From contig NZ_LN868938.1 of the NCBI RefSeq assembly GCF_001182745.1, positions 2,852,001 to 2,916,000 on the forward strand: DNA of 64,000 nt, given 5' to 3'. This stretch comes from Nocardia farcinica. Its GTDB lineage: Bacteria > Actinomycetota > Actinomycetes > Mycobacteriales > Mycobacteriaceae. Positions 52,162 through 59,670 of this stretch are shown here, one piece after another. A program made the position numbers and the translations under genes. Position 1 is the first letter of the stretch. Each line of letters opens with the position of its first letter. The notes under the pieces are model-generated. The model saw only the letters and a program-made list of their open reading frames with translations, was not told where the DNA came from and searched no databases.

Positions 52162-52662
52162 TCAGCTTGCGGCGCGGGAGCTGTCGTCTTCGTCACAGCT
52201 CGCGGCCAGATCGGTGGCTTCCTCGGCCTCCGGGACCACCCGGTCGGCGAGTTCGCGCAGCGCCCGGGCCTGCTCCGGGCTCATCGGGTCGATGAACAGG
52301 CTGCGCACCAGCTCGACGTGGTTGGGCGCCGCCCGCTCGAGCACCGCGCGGCCGGCCGGGGTCAGTTCCACGACGATGCCGCGCGCGTCCTCCGGGGAGG
52401 GCCTGCGCTCGACGAGTCCGCGCGCCGCCATCCGCGCCAGATGCTTGGACAGCCTGCTCTTCTCCCAGCAGACCTCGGCGCCCAGCTCCTTGGCGCGCAT
52501 CCGCCCGCCCGGCGCGGCCGAGAGCGGCACCAGCAGGTCGTAATCGGCCAGCGAGAGACCGTCGCGGGCCAGCCCGGCCGCGATCGCGGCATCCATGCGC
52601 TGCCGGATCCGGATGTAGGCCTGCCAGGTCTGCTGTTCGTCGTCGCTCAGCCATCGCACCAC
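52162..52662 (-). CDS. MarR-family regulator
   Basis: 166 residues. The winged helix-turn-helix is RMRAKELGAEVCWEKSRLSK, followed by the wing VERRPSPEDARGIVVELTPA. A helical dimer domain flanks it and the C-terminus is acidic (CDEDDSSRAAS). GTG at 52662 is 7 nt after TAGACT and gives the usual MarR N-terminus; an ATG 10 codons upstream is a weaker choice. The target is unknown; the nearest genes give no strong hint. Confidence 0.88.
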   Translation of the reverse strand: MVRWLSDDEQQTWQAYIRIRQRMDAAIAAGLARDGLSLADYDLLVPLSAAPGGRMRAKELGAEVCWEKSRLSKHLARMAARGLVERRPSPEDARGIVVELTPAGRAVLERAAPNHVELVRSLFIDPMSPEQARALRELADRVVPEAEEATDLAASCDEDDSSRAAS

Positions 52663-52669
52663 GTCATCC

Positions 52670-52675
52670 AGTCTA
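52670..52675 (-). promoter_or_regulatory. -10 box TAGACT of marR-type gene, leaderless
   Basis: TAGACT on the minus strand is exactly 7 nt from the GTG at 52662. Confidence 0.5.
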
Positions 52676-52852
52676 GCGCATTTGGTTGACATGGACACTA
52701 GATCCCGCGCCGTGCCCGACACGCATCGGGAACCACCCCCTAGCGGGCCCGGATCCCCCTACGCGCGGTTGACAACTCAGCGGCCCCTCGCAACAGTGGG
52801 TGCGGCGTCGCACTCCCGGCGCCGATCCACCGCAGCAGACACAGAGGAATAC

Positions 52853-53152
52853 ATGAACGTTCGCCGGCTCACCGTCAGCGCCGCCGTCGCGGGCCTGACG
52901 CTCCTTGCGGCGCCCGCCGGACAGGCCGCCGCCGTCCCCACCGGTTCCGCGGGGACCGGCTCGTCCGCCATCGACACCGGGTTGATCATGACCGGGTCGG
53001 CCGGTCTGTCCCAGACCGGTTCGGCGGGCGGCGCCTTCCCCAACTGCGATGCCGCCCGCGCGGCGGGACGGGCCCCGATCTTCCGCGGGGAACCGGGCTA
53101 CGGTCCGCACCTGGACCCCGACGGCGACGGATTCGCTTGCCCGACGGTCTGA
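52853..53152 (+). CDS. Secreted excalibur-domain protein
   Basis: 99 residues. A signal peptide (MNVRRLTVSAAVAGLTLLAA) is followed by a linker with repeated TGSAG units, then the excalibur calcium-binding domain: NCDAARAAGRAPIFRGEPGY and HLDPDGDGFACPTV, with the DPDGDGFAC loop and the Cys pair intact. The family is extracellular and binds Ca2+; its role is unclear. AGAGGA precedes the ATG. A convergent terminator follows. Confidence 0.93.
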   Translation: MNVRRLTVSAAVAGLTLLAAPAGQAAAVPTGSAGTGSSAIDTGLIMTGSAGLSQTGSAGGAFPNCDAARAAGRAPIFRGEPGYGPHLDPDGDGFACPTV

Positions 53153-53169
53153 TTCGACCGCACCGACGA

Positions 53170-53207
53170 AAAACACCCGGACCGACCACGGTCGATCCGG
53201 GTGTTTT
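53170..53207. terminator. Bidirectional terminator
   Basis: AAAACACCCGGA pairs with TCCGGGTGTTTT; an inner ACCG/CGGT pair lies in the loop. The A and T runs make it work for both convergent genes. Confidence 0.85.
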
Positions 53208-53218
53208 CGCGTTCGCGG

Positions 53219-53440
53219 TCAGCGGAAGAGCTTCACCAGCACCAGGCCGACGACCAGCGCGCCCGCGCCGATCAGGCCGTACTTGATCTTCGGCTCGTTG
53301 AGCTTGGCCACGACCATGCTCTTGGTGTCGTCCGCGATCCGCTGCGGATCGGCTCGCACCGCGATCTCGTCGAGCGTGCTGGCGAGCCGGTTGCGGGCAT
53401 CCTCGATCTCCCGCTCGATCCGCTCGGTATCCCTACCCAC
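53219..53440 (-). CDS. DUF3618 membrane-anchored protein
   Basis: 73 residues. An amphipathic N-terminal helix RDTERIEREIEDARNRLAST, the hallmark of DUF3618, leads into TLDEIAVRADPQRIADDTKS. One membrane helix follows near the C-terminus (YGLIGAGALVVGLVLVKLF). GAGGAGGAGG precedes the GTG at 53440. It matches the Rv2520c position beside bcp. Function unknown. Confidence 0.88.
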   Translation of the reverse strand: MGRDTERIEREIEDARNRLASTLDEIAVRADPQRIADDTKSMVVAKLNEPKIKYGLIGAGALVVGLVLVKLFR

Positions 53441-53573
53441 GTGAAAGTCCTCCTCCTCGATCGGTGTGCCGCCGGGCGCGAACCTGGCCCCGGGCGCCGC
53501 CGTGCCACCCGATCGTTCGCGAATCACCAGGGCTCGCGCACGAGTGTATCGGTCCGGTGTCCGCCCGTTCGGT

Positions 53574-53579
53574 TACCGT
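53574..53579 (+). promoter_or_regulatory. -10 box TACCGT of bcp, leaderless
   Basis: TACCGT is 6 nt before the GTG at 53586. Confidence 0.45.
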
Positions 53580-53585
53580 GCAGAC

Positions 53586-54056
53586 GTGACCAACCAACGA
53601 CTCGCCCCCGGTGACCTCGCCCCCGCGTTCACGCTGCCCGATGCCGACGGCAACGAGGTCTCGCTCGCCGACTACCGCGGCCGCAAGGTCGTCGTCTACT
53701 TCTACCCGGCCGCGAGCACCCCGGGCTGCACCAAGCAGGCCTGCGATTTCCGCGACAACCTGGCCGAGCTCGAGCAGGCGGGCATCGACGTCGTCGGCAT
53801 CTCCCCCGACAAGCCCGCCAAGCTGGCGAAATTCCGCGACGCCGAGCGGCTGACCTTCCCGCTGCTGTCGGACCCGGAGCGCACGGTGCTCACCGAATGG
53901 GGTGCCTACGGCGAGAAGACCATGTACGGCAAGAAGGTCACCGGCGTCATCCGCTCCACCTTCCTCGTCGACGAGGAAGGCCGGATCGAGCTCGCCCAGT
54001 ACAACGTGCGGGCCACCGGGCACGTCGCCAAGCTGCGCCGCGACCTGTCGGTCTAA
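53586..54056 (+). CDS. bcp: Thioredoxin-dependent peroxiredoxin (Bcp/PrxQ)
   Basis: 156 residues. The peroxidatic Cys sits in PAASTPGCTKQACDFRDNL near residue 45, with the resolving Cys five residues on, as in the alpha-type PrxQ group. The thioredoxin fold is opened by DLAPAFTLPDADGNEVSLAD. It reduces H2O2 and organic peroxides. It occupies the place of Rv2521. Its last 4 bp overlap the convergent TetR gene. Confidence 0.95.
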   Translation: MTNQRLAPGDLAPAFTLPDADGNEVSLADYRGRKVVVYFYPAASTPGCTKQACDFRDNLAELEQAGIDVVGISPDKPAKLAKFRDAERLTFPLLSDPERTVLTEWGAYGEKTMYGKKVTGVIRSTFLVDEEGRIELAQYNVRATGHVAKLRRDLSV

Positions 54057-54784
54057 CGCTCGTAGGCGCGGATGAGGTTCTCGTAACCGTCCAGCATCCG
54101 CTCCAGCCCGAACTCGAAGTCGGCTCTGGCCCAGTCGATCTCCTCGTTCTCGAAGGCCCGGTGGGCGAACGCCGACACCAGGTGCGGGTAGCGCGCCGGG
54201 TCGAGGACCGTGCGCATCGCGACGTCGTAGTCGGCGTCCTCCCCGGTGTCGCTCAGGAAGTCCCGGACCGCCCAGGAGCGCCCGATCACATAGAGCGACA
54301 GGTTCATCACCAGCTGTAACCGCACCGACTCCGGCACAGCCGTTCCGGCAAGGGCGGACAGGCCGGCCTCCAGCCATGCCATGTTGTTGGGCCCCGAGGG
54401 CGGACCGGGCACCGGGACGTCCAGGAACCACGGGTGGCGTGCGATCGTCTCGAACTCGGCCGCCGCCCAGGCGCGCAGCCCGGCGCGCCATCCGGCGGCC
54501 GGATCGAGCTCCGGTGGACCGCCGATCACCCGGTCCAACATCAGTTGCAGCAACGTGGTCTTGCTGTCCACGTAGCGGTACAGCGACATCGCGGTGAACC
54601 CGAGTTCCTTGGCGACGCGGTTCATCGACAGCGCCGCGGCCCCCTCGGCGTCGGCGACGGCGATCGCGGTCTCGACGATCTGATCGAGGCTGAGGCCGCG
54701 CTTGGGCCCGCGCTCGCCGGGCTGATCCAGACCCCACAACAGCGCCACGGCCCGGGGCAGCGCCGCGTCCTCCGACGTCGTCAT
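54053..54784 (-). CDS. TetR-family regulator of the adjacent ABC exporter
   Basis: 243 residues. The helix-turn-helix is LSMNRVAKELGFTAMSLYRY near 50, and the C-terminal domain resembles TetR_C-type drug-sensing domains (EFETIARHPWFLDVPVPGP). It is divergent from the DrrAB-like genes across a 101-bp gap carrying an AACTGT/ACAGTT palindrome. It therefore likely represses that exporter until a ligand binds, which is inference from arrangement. Confidence 0.92.
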   Translation of the reverse strand: MTTSEDAALPRAVALLWGLDQPGERGPKRGLSLDQIVETAIAVADAEGAAALSMNRVAKELGFTAMSLYRYVDSKTTLLQLMLDRVIGGPPELDPAAGWRAGLRAWAAAEFETIARHPWFLDVPVPGPPSGPNNMAWLEAGLSALAGTAVPESVRLQLVMNLSLYVIGRSWAVRDFLSDTGEDADYDVAMRTVLDPARYPHLVSAFAHRAFENEEIDWARADFEFGLERMLDGYENLIRAYER

Positions 54785-54848
54785 CGTTCCTCCTTCGCCC
54801 CGACTCTATCCGTGCCCCGTCTTGCGCCGAACAACTGCTTACTCTATA

Positions 54849-54871
54849 AACTGTATTCATCATAAACAGTT
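54849..54871. promoter_or_regulatory. Candidate TetR operator of the DrrAB-like operon
   Basis: AACTGT and ACAGTT flank an A/T-rich centre in a 23-bp inverted repeat. It lies 15 nt before the ABC gene and overlaps TATAAA-like promoter sequence. This A/T-rich spot is unusual for the window. Confidence 0.55.
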
Positions 54872-54885
54872 CTTGGGAGCCTTTC

Positions 54886-55848
54886 ATGACCATCCCCCGA
54901 CTTCCCGCGCTCGCGGTGCGGGATCTGCACAAGTCCTACGGCGATCACCAGGTGCTCACCGGCATCCACCTGGACGTGCCTGCGGGCACGATCTTCTCGC
55001 TGCTCGGGCCGAACGGGGCGGGCAAGACCACACTGGTCCGCATCCTGGCCACGTTGGCCAGGCCCGATGCCGGCGAGGTGCGCGTGTTCGGTCACGACCT
55101 GCTGCGCGAGGCCGACACCGTGCGCGGCCTCATCGGCGTGACGGGGCAGTTCGCCGCCGTCGACACCGTGCTGACCGGCACCGAGAATCTCCGGCTCACC
55201 GGCAGGCTGCTGCATCTGCCCGCCGCCGAAGCCCGGCGGCGCGGTGACGACCTGCTCGAGCGCTTCGACCTCGTCGACGCCGCGGGCAAGCCGGCCGGTT
55301 CCTACTCCGGCGGCATGCGCAGGCGCCTCGATCTGGCCATGAGCCTGATGGGCCGTCCGCGCCTGGTCTATCTCGACGAGCCCACCACCGGCTTGGACCC
55401 GCGCAGCAGGCGTGACCTGTGGGCGGTCATCCGGGAACTGGCCGCCGAGGGCACCACGATCCTGCTGACCACGCAATATCTCGAGGAAGCCGATCAACTG
55501 GCCGATCGCATCGCGGTGCTCGACGGCGGCACCATCGTCGCCGAGGGCACCCCCGACGAGCTCAAGCAACGCGTCCCCGGCGGTCACCTCCGCCTGCGTT
55601 TCGCCGACGCGGCCACCCTCACCGCCGCCGCCCGCGCCCTCGGCGACCCCGCCGCGGCGCAGCCCGATCCCGAACAACTGGCCCTGCGCATCGCCTCCGA
55701 CGGCAGCGCCGGCGAGATCAAGGCCGTGCTGGATCGGCTCGCCGAGCACGGTGTCACCATCGAACAGCTCGCGGTGCACACCCCCGACCTCGACGACGTC
55801 TTCTTCGCCCTCACCGGCCACCCCACCCAGGTCGAGACCGCTGCCTAG
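54886..55848 (+). CDS. ABC transporter ATPase, daunorubicin-resistance (DrrA) type
   Basis: 320 residues. Walker A LLGPNGAGKTTLVRIL near 42, signature YSGGMRRRLDLAMSLMGRP near 143, Walker B LVYLDEPTTGLDPRSRRDLW near 163. The C-terminal domain (about 225-320) is typical of DrrA-type proteins. GGGAGC precedes the ATG. The matching permease follows by 29 nt. Such pairs export hydrophobic drugs or lipids. Confidence 0.95.
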   Translation: MTIPRLPALAVRDLHKSYGDHQVLTGIHLDVPAGTIFSLLGPNGAGKTTLVRILATLARPDAGEVRVFGHDLLREADTVRGLIGVTGQFAAVDTVLTGTENLRLTGRLLHLPAAEARRRGDDLLERFDLVDAAGKPAGSYSGGMRRRLDLAMSLMGRPRLVYLDEPTTGLDPRSRRDLWAVIRELAAEGTTILLTTQYLEEADQLADRIAVLDGGTIVAEGTPDELKQRVPGGHLRLRFADAATLTAAARALGDPAAAQPDPEQLALRIASDGSAGEIKAVLDRLAEHGVTIEQLAVHTPDLDDVFFALTGHPTQVETAA

Positions 55849-55877
55849 CGGCCCGTTCCCACGAAACGAGGCACCCG

Positions 55878-56681
55878 ATGACCACCGCGACACTCCCCCG
55901 GCCCGCCCTGCCGCAGCGGGCCCTGCGCATCGCGCAGGACAACCTCACCATGCTCGATCGCAACATCCGGCACACCCTGCGCAGCCCGGACACGATGATC
56001 ATGACCCTGGCCCTGCCGATCATGATCCTGCTGATGTTCGTCTACGTCTTCGGCGGCGCGATGAACGTCGGCGGCGGCGCGTACATCGATTACGTGGTGC
56101 CCGGGATCATCCTGCTCTGCGCGGGATTCGGCGCCTCCACCACGGCCGTGAGCATCTCCACCGACGTGGCCGACGGCATCGTCGACCGATTCCGCACCAT
56201 GTCCATCGCCCGCTCGGCAATGCTGACCGGGCACGTGATCGAAAGCGTCATCCGCAACATGATCACCACCGGACTGGTGGTCGTCGTGGCGGTGGCGCTC
56301 GGGTTCCGGCCCACCGCCGACCCGGTGCGCTGGCTGGGTGCGACGGCGCTCATCGCGCTGTTCGTCTTCGCGCTGTCCTGGCTGGCGGCGGCCCTCGGCC
56401 TGCTGGCCCGTAATCCGGAGGCGGCCAACGGGTTCACCTTCGTGTTCATGTTCCTGCCGTATGTGAGCAGCGCGTTCGTGCCGACCGAGTCGATGCCGAC
56501 GGCCCTGCACGCCTTCGCGGAGAACCAGCCGGTGACACCGGTGATCGAGACCGTGCGGGGGCTGCTGATGGGCACCGAGATCGGCGGCAGCGCGGCGCTG
56601 GCGATGGCGTGGTGCGGCGGGGTCGCCGCGCTGGGCTACCTCGCCGCGCGGGTGCTGTTCCGGCGGCGCACCGCGAACTGA
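55878..56681 (+). CDS. ABC-2 type permease, DrrB family
   Basis: 267 residues with six membrane spans: DTMIMTLALPIMILLMFVYV first, then VPGIILLCAGFGASTT, ITTGLVVVVAVALGF and others. It carries the DrrB hallmark DRFRTMSIARSAMLTGHV between spans 2 and 3 and NPEAANGFTFVFMFLPYVSS. It pairs with the ATPase just upstream. A 17-bp terminator hairpin follows. Confidence 0.94.
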   Translation: MTTATLPRPALPQRALRIAQDNLTMLDRNIRHTLRSPDTMIMTLALPIMILLMFVYVFGGAMNVGGGAYIDYVVPGIILLCAGFGASTTAVSISTDVADGIVDRFRTMSIARSAMLTGHVIESVIRNMITTGLVVVVAVALGFRPTADPVRWLGATALIALFVFALSWLAAALGLLARNPEAANGFTFVFMFLPYVSSAFVPTESMPTALHAFAENQPVTPVIETVRGLLMGTEIGGSAALAMAWCGGVAALGYLAARVLFRRRTAN

Positions 56682-56688
56682 CCGGGCC

Positions 56689-56728
56689 CGCGACGTCCCG
56701 GCACCCGCGCTGGTGCCGGGACGTCGCG
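56689..56728. terminator. 17-bp perfect hairpin, bidirectional
   Basis: CGCGACGTCCCGGCACC pairs with GGTGCCGGGACGTCGCG around CGCGCT, between the convergent permease and membrane-protein genes. Confidence 0.85.
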
Positions 56729-56739
56729 GTGTGCGGTGC

Positions 56740-58047
56740 TCAGGTGCCGAGGAACTGCTGGGTCGCCCACCGCGCGATCAGCCGGATGTGGTTGTCCCAC
56801 CAGTCGTAGAACTCGGGGGTGAAGGGGGCGGGCGGCGGCGCCTCCCCCGGGAACATCAGGGTCGCGTCGGGGTTGCCGATGGCCGGACGGGTGGGTACGC
56901 CGGTACCGGGCACCGGACCGGACGGCAGATCCTGCGCCGGGGTGGCCTCGGCGGGCTGCAACGGCAGGGGCGCCTGTTCGCCCCACCGGCCCAACGGCTT
57001 CCCGTACCCGAACAACTCCACCTCGGTGTCGACCGCGGCGGCCGGTGACGGCCGGAAGCTCGGCGCCCGATGCTCACCGGCGACCGGACCGGCAGGCCCG
57101 CCCTCGGGCGCGGAGGCGCCCGGCGCGAGCGTGGCACCGCCGCCCGGGCCGCCGGGACGGGGTGGGGCGAACGCCTGCCCGCCCGCGGTGACACGGGCGT
57201 CGTCGGTGACCGCGGGCACGCCGGTCCACATCCCACTGCTGACGTACACCCCCGCGGTCACCAGACCGCACGCCAGCGCACCCGCCGCCGTCAATACGGC
57301 GGGCGCCGGCCTGCCGCGGTCCGGCCTGCTCGTGTCCGCGAGACCCACCACGTCGTCCATCACCCACAGCGCCGCGCCGACCGCGGTCGCCTCGGGCGCG
57401 ATCGGGCACGGCAGCACGGGCGCGCCGAATCCGTCGGCGGCCGCGCGCACCGCGGGATCGTCGGCGGTCGAGCCCACGAGCACCACGGCGTCCGGGCGCG
57501 CACCCGCCGCCTCGATCTGATCCCTGGCCGCGCGCACCGCCTCGGCCAGCGTGGCGGGCGAGCCCGGCCGCGAAACCGCGGCCAGCACCCGGCTGCGCGC
57601 CGCGTCCACGAGCGTGAACGCCTGGTAGCCCGGCACCACGTCGCACACCAGCAGATCGTCGAACTCGGCCAGCCACGCCATCGCCGCCGCCACCCGCAGA
57701 TGCGCCGAGGTGGCCGACACCAGCGACGCGCCGTGCCACGGCCCGTCCGCCAGTTCGGAGACCACCGCGCGGCGCTGCGCGGGCTCCCGATAGACCACCG
57801 CCGCCCCCGCGATCGCTCCGGTGTCGGGCCCGGTCTCCGCGACCGCGGCGGCCACCGCGTCCAGGGCCGCGGACACCGCCGCCGCGAGTTCGGCCGGAGT
57901 CGTTCCCGCGGGCACCACCGTGTGCGCGAGCACCCGCTGGGGTAGCCGCGCCCCGGCATCGGTCAGCGCCACGGCCTGCACCGCGCCCCGTTCGATCGAC
58001 GCGCCGAGAGTCACCACGTATCGAGCCACCACACCCGCCTTCCCCAT
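56740..58047 (-). CDS. Membrane-anchored hypothetical protein with actin/Hsp70-like N-terminal part
   Basis: 435 residues. The N-terminal region about 1-250 (YVVTLGASIERGAVQAVALT, DLLVCDVVPGYQAFTLV, PDAVVLVGSTADDPAVRAA) has the alternating strand/helix and Gly-rich turns of actin/Hsp70-type folds, without a clear ATPase motif. One membrane span follows (PAVLTAAGALACGLVTAGVY), then a Pro/Gly/Ala-rich outer region about 290-390. The end, PEFYDWWDNHIRLIARWATQ, is likely a small helical cap. The family is not recognised with certainty. The ATG at 58047 gives this arrangement. A 14-bp tandem repeat lies about 70 bp upstream. Confidence 0.75.
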   Translation of the reverse strand: MGKAGVVARYVVTLGASIERGAVQAVALTDAGARLPQRVLAHTVVPAGTTPAELAAAVSAALDAVAAAVAETGPDTGAIAGAAVVYREPAQRRAVVSELADGPWHGASLVSATSAHLRVAAAMAWLAEFDDLLVCDVVPGYQAFTLVDAARSRVLAAVSRPGSPATLAEAVRAARDQIEAAGARPDAVVLVGSTADDPAVRAAADGFGAPVLPCPIAPEATAVGAALWVMDDVVGLADTSRPDRGRPAPAVLTAAGALACGLVTAGVYVSSGMWTGVPAVTDDARVTAGGQAFAPPRPGGPGGGATLAPGASAPEGGPAGPVAGEHRAPSFRPSPAAAVDTEVELFGYGKPLGRWGEQAPLPLQPAEATPAQDLPSGPVPGTGVPTRPAIGNPDATLMFPGEAPPPAPFTPEFYDWWDNHIRLIARWATQQFLGT

Positions 58048-58116
58048 CACAGAGACCTGCCGGATCCACGTATGCTCGCGTTCGGCGCGCGGCACCACCC
58101 GCACATGCCACCCGCG

Positions 58117-58169
58117 CTGTACCACCAGCCCTCAACCACCAGCCCTGTATCACCAGCGCTGTACCACCC
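58117..58169. repeat. 14-bp tandem repeat, nearly four copies
   Basis: Units CTGTACCACCAGCC, CTCAACCACCAGCC, CTGTATCACCAGCG and the start CTGTACCACCC lie head to tail. They are in the 267-bp gap between two divergent genes. Confidence 0.8.
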
Positions 58170-58302
58170 GCGGGTCCCGGCGCCGAATCCACGCCTGTTC
58201 GGTTATGTGTTCGGTACCGGTCGCGGCGCGGATGGGTGGTGAAAAGTGACCGAAACGCGACCCGCGCACGGAGCGGGCGTGTCGGTACGGCGGCGGTACC
58301 GC

Positions 58303-58308
58303 TAGCCT
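58303..58308 (+). promoter_or_regulatory. -10 box TAGCCT of tetR-type gene, leaderless
   Basis: TAGCCT is 6 nt before the GTG at 58315. Confidence 0.5.
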
Positions 58309-58314
58309 GGACGC

Positions 58315-59022
58315 GTGGAAGTGCAAGCGCAGGCCAGGGCGAAGCCGAAGAAGCGTCACCTTGACCCCGCGTTGGAGATGCAGGACGACCCGCGGGAGCT
58401 GATGCCGCGCCGCCGTCCGACCCAGGAACGCAGCAAGCGCAAGTTCGACGCGCTGCTCCAGGCCTCCCGGGAACTGCTGGTCGAGGTCGGGTTCGAGTCG
58501 TTCACCTGTGAAGAGGTGGCCGCCCGCGCGGAGGTGCCGATCGGCACGCTCTACCAGTTCTTCGCCAACAAGTACGTCATCGTCTGCGAACTCAATCGCC
58601 AGGATCTGGTGGCCGTCTCGCAGGAACTCGCCGACTTCCACGGCGAGATCCCGTCGCTGGACTGGCTGCGGCACATGAACCAGTTCGTCGACCACCTGGC
58701 GAACCTGTGGATGACCGACCCGTCCCGCCGGGAGGTGTGGCTGGCGATGCAGTCCACACCCTCCACCCGGGCCACCGGCGCCATCCACGAGAAGGAGTTC
58801 GCCGAGGTCGTCTCCCAGATGCTGCGCCCACTCACGCCCCGCACGCCGCGGGCGCGGCGCACCATGATGGCCGAGGTGCTCGTGCACGTCGTCTATTCGA
58901 TGCTGAACTTCTCGGTGCAGGACGAGCAGTCGCACGCCGACGCCGTCGCCGAGCTCAAGCGCCTGATGGTGGCGTATCTGCTTGTCGCCGAAAAGGAATC
59001 GCGCACCGGCGGCGGCCGCTAG
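58315..59022 (+). CDS. TetR-family regulator next to acpS-fas
   Basis: 235 residues. A basic 40-residue leader (PKKRHLDPALE, MPRRRPTQERSKRKFDALLQ) precedes the helix-turn-helix FTCEEVAARAEVPIGTLYQF. The C-terminal domain has VLVHVVYSMLNFSVQDEQSH. The convergent neighbour is acpS, followed by fas. It could regulate fatty acid synthesis as FasR does in mycobacteria, but nothing in the sequence proves the target. Confidence 0.88.
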   Translation: MEVQAQARAKPKKRHLDPALEMQDDPRELMPRRRPTQERSKRKFDALLQASRELLVEVGFESFTCEEVAARAEVPIGTLYQFFANKYVIVCELNRQDLVAVSQELADFHGEIPSLDWLRHMNQFVDHLANLWMTDPSRREVWLAMQSTPSTRATGAIHEKEFAEVVSQMLRPLTPRTPRARRTMMAEVLVHVVYSMLNFSVQDEQSHADAVAELKRLMVAYLLVAEKESRTGGGR

Positions 59023-59050
59023 GTCGATCGGCGCCGGAGCCGGCCACCGG

Positions 59051-59488
59051 TCACGGTGTCGCTTCGCGGCCCTCGATGAGATCGGCCAGCTCGCCCGGAT
59101 CCTCGAGCACCACCATCGCGGCGGCGGTGTCGCCGTCGTGGGTCAACGACAGGTGCACCCGCACCCGCGGCAGGAATTCCGCGGCCAGACCGTGCAATTT
59201 GATGCTGGGGCGGCCCCAGGCGTCGTTGACGACCTCGATCAGCGGGTAGGGGTTGTCACCGATCTGCGGCCTGCGCGCGAATCGCGAGGAGGCCCACGCC
59301 TTGAGCACGGCCTCCTTGGCCGCCCAGCGCGCGGCGTAACTGCGGGCCGGGTCGGTGCCCTTGCTCTGGCAGTACCGGCGCTCCCCCGCGGTGAAACTCT
59401 CCCGCAGCATGGTGGTGCCGGTGCGCTCGAGCTGTTCGGCGAACTCGGAGATGGTCACCAGGTCCAGGCCGATCCCCAGGATGGTCAC
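59051..59488 (-). CDS. acpS: Holo-[acyl-carrier-protein] synthase
   Basis: 145 residues. The Mg2+/CoA motif GIGLDLVTISEF at the start and RWAAKEAVLKAWA near 55 define 4'-phosphopantetheinyl transferases of the AcpS type. The final strand VHLSLTHDGDTAAAMVV completes the trimer-forming fold. It attaches phosphopantetheine to the Ser of the adjacent FAS-I carrier domain. GTG start at 59488. It sits 183 bp downstream of fas with a terminator-like hairpin and a palindrome between. Confidence 0.96.
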   Translation of the reverse strand: MTILGIGLDLVTISEFAEQLERTGTTMLRESFTAGERRYCQSKGTDPARSYAARWAAKEAVLKAWASSRFARRPQIGDNPYPLIEVVNDAWGRPSIKLHGLAAEFLPRVRVHLSLTHDGDTAAAMVVLEDPGELADLIEGREATP

Positions 59489-59573
59489 AGCGTCGCAGCT
59501 CCCTCATCACTCGGCGTGCGGGCACCGGCGGTGACCGCACTCCCGTTCGGCAGACCGCATGTCGAGCGGTCGC

Positions 59574-59590
59574 GTCGTTCGACGAACGAC
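59574..59590. promoter_or_regulatory. Perfect 8-1-8 palindrome upstream of acpS
   Basis: GTCGTTCG-A-CGAACGAC, 86 nt before the acpS GTG, is a plausible operator for a separate acpS promoter. It is not an SOS box (TCGAAC-N4-GTTCGA). Confidence 0.45.
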
Positions 59591-59623
59591 TGCCGTGCAG
59601 CGTACTGGTTGACGGACACGCGA

Positions 59624-59663
59624 GAAGCCGGATCGTCCCCCGCATCGGGGACGATCCGGCTTC
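59624..59663 (-). terminator. fas terminator
   Basis: GAAGCCGGATCGTCCCC pairs perfectly with GGGGACGATCCGGCTTC (17 bp) around CGCATC, 7 nt past the fas stop. There is no T run. Confidence 0.85.
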
Positions 59664-59670
59664 CCTGTGG

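Noticed and set aside
59574..59590. LexA/SOS box upstream of acpS
   Set aside because: The palindrome reads GTCGTTCG-A-CGAACGAC and lacks the TCGAAC-N4-GTTCGA spacing.
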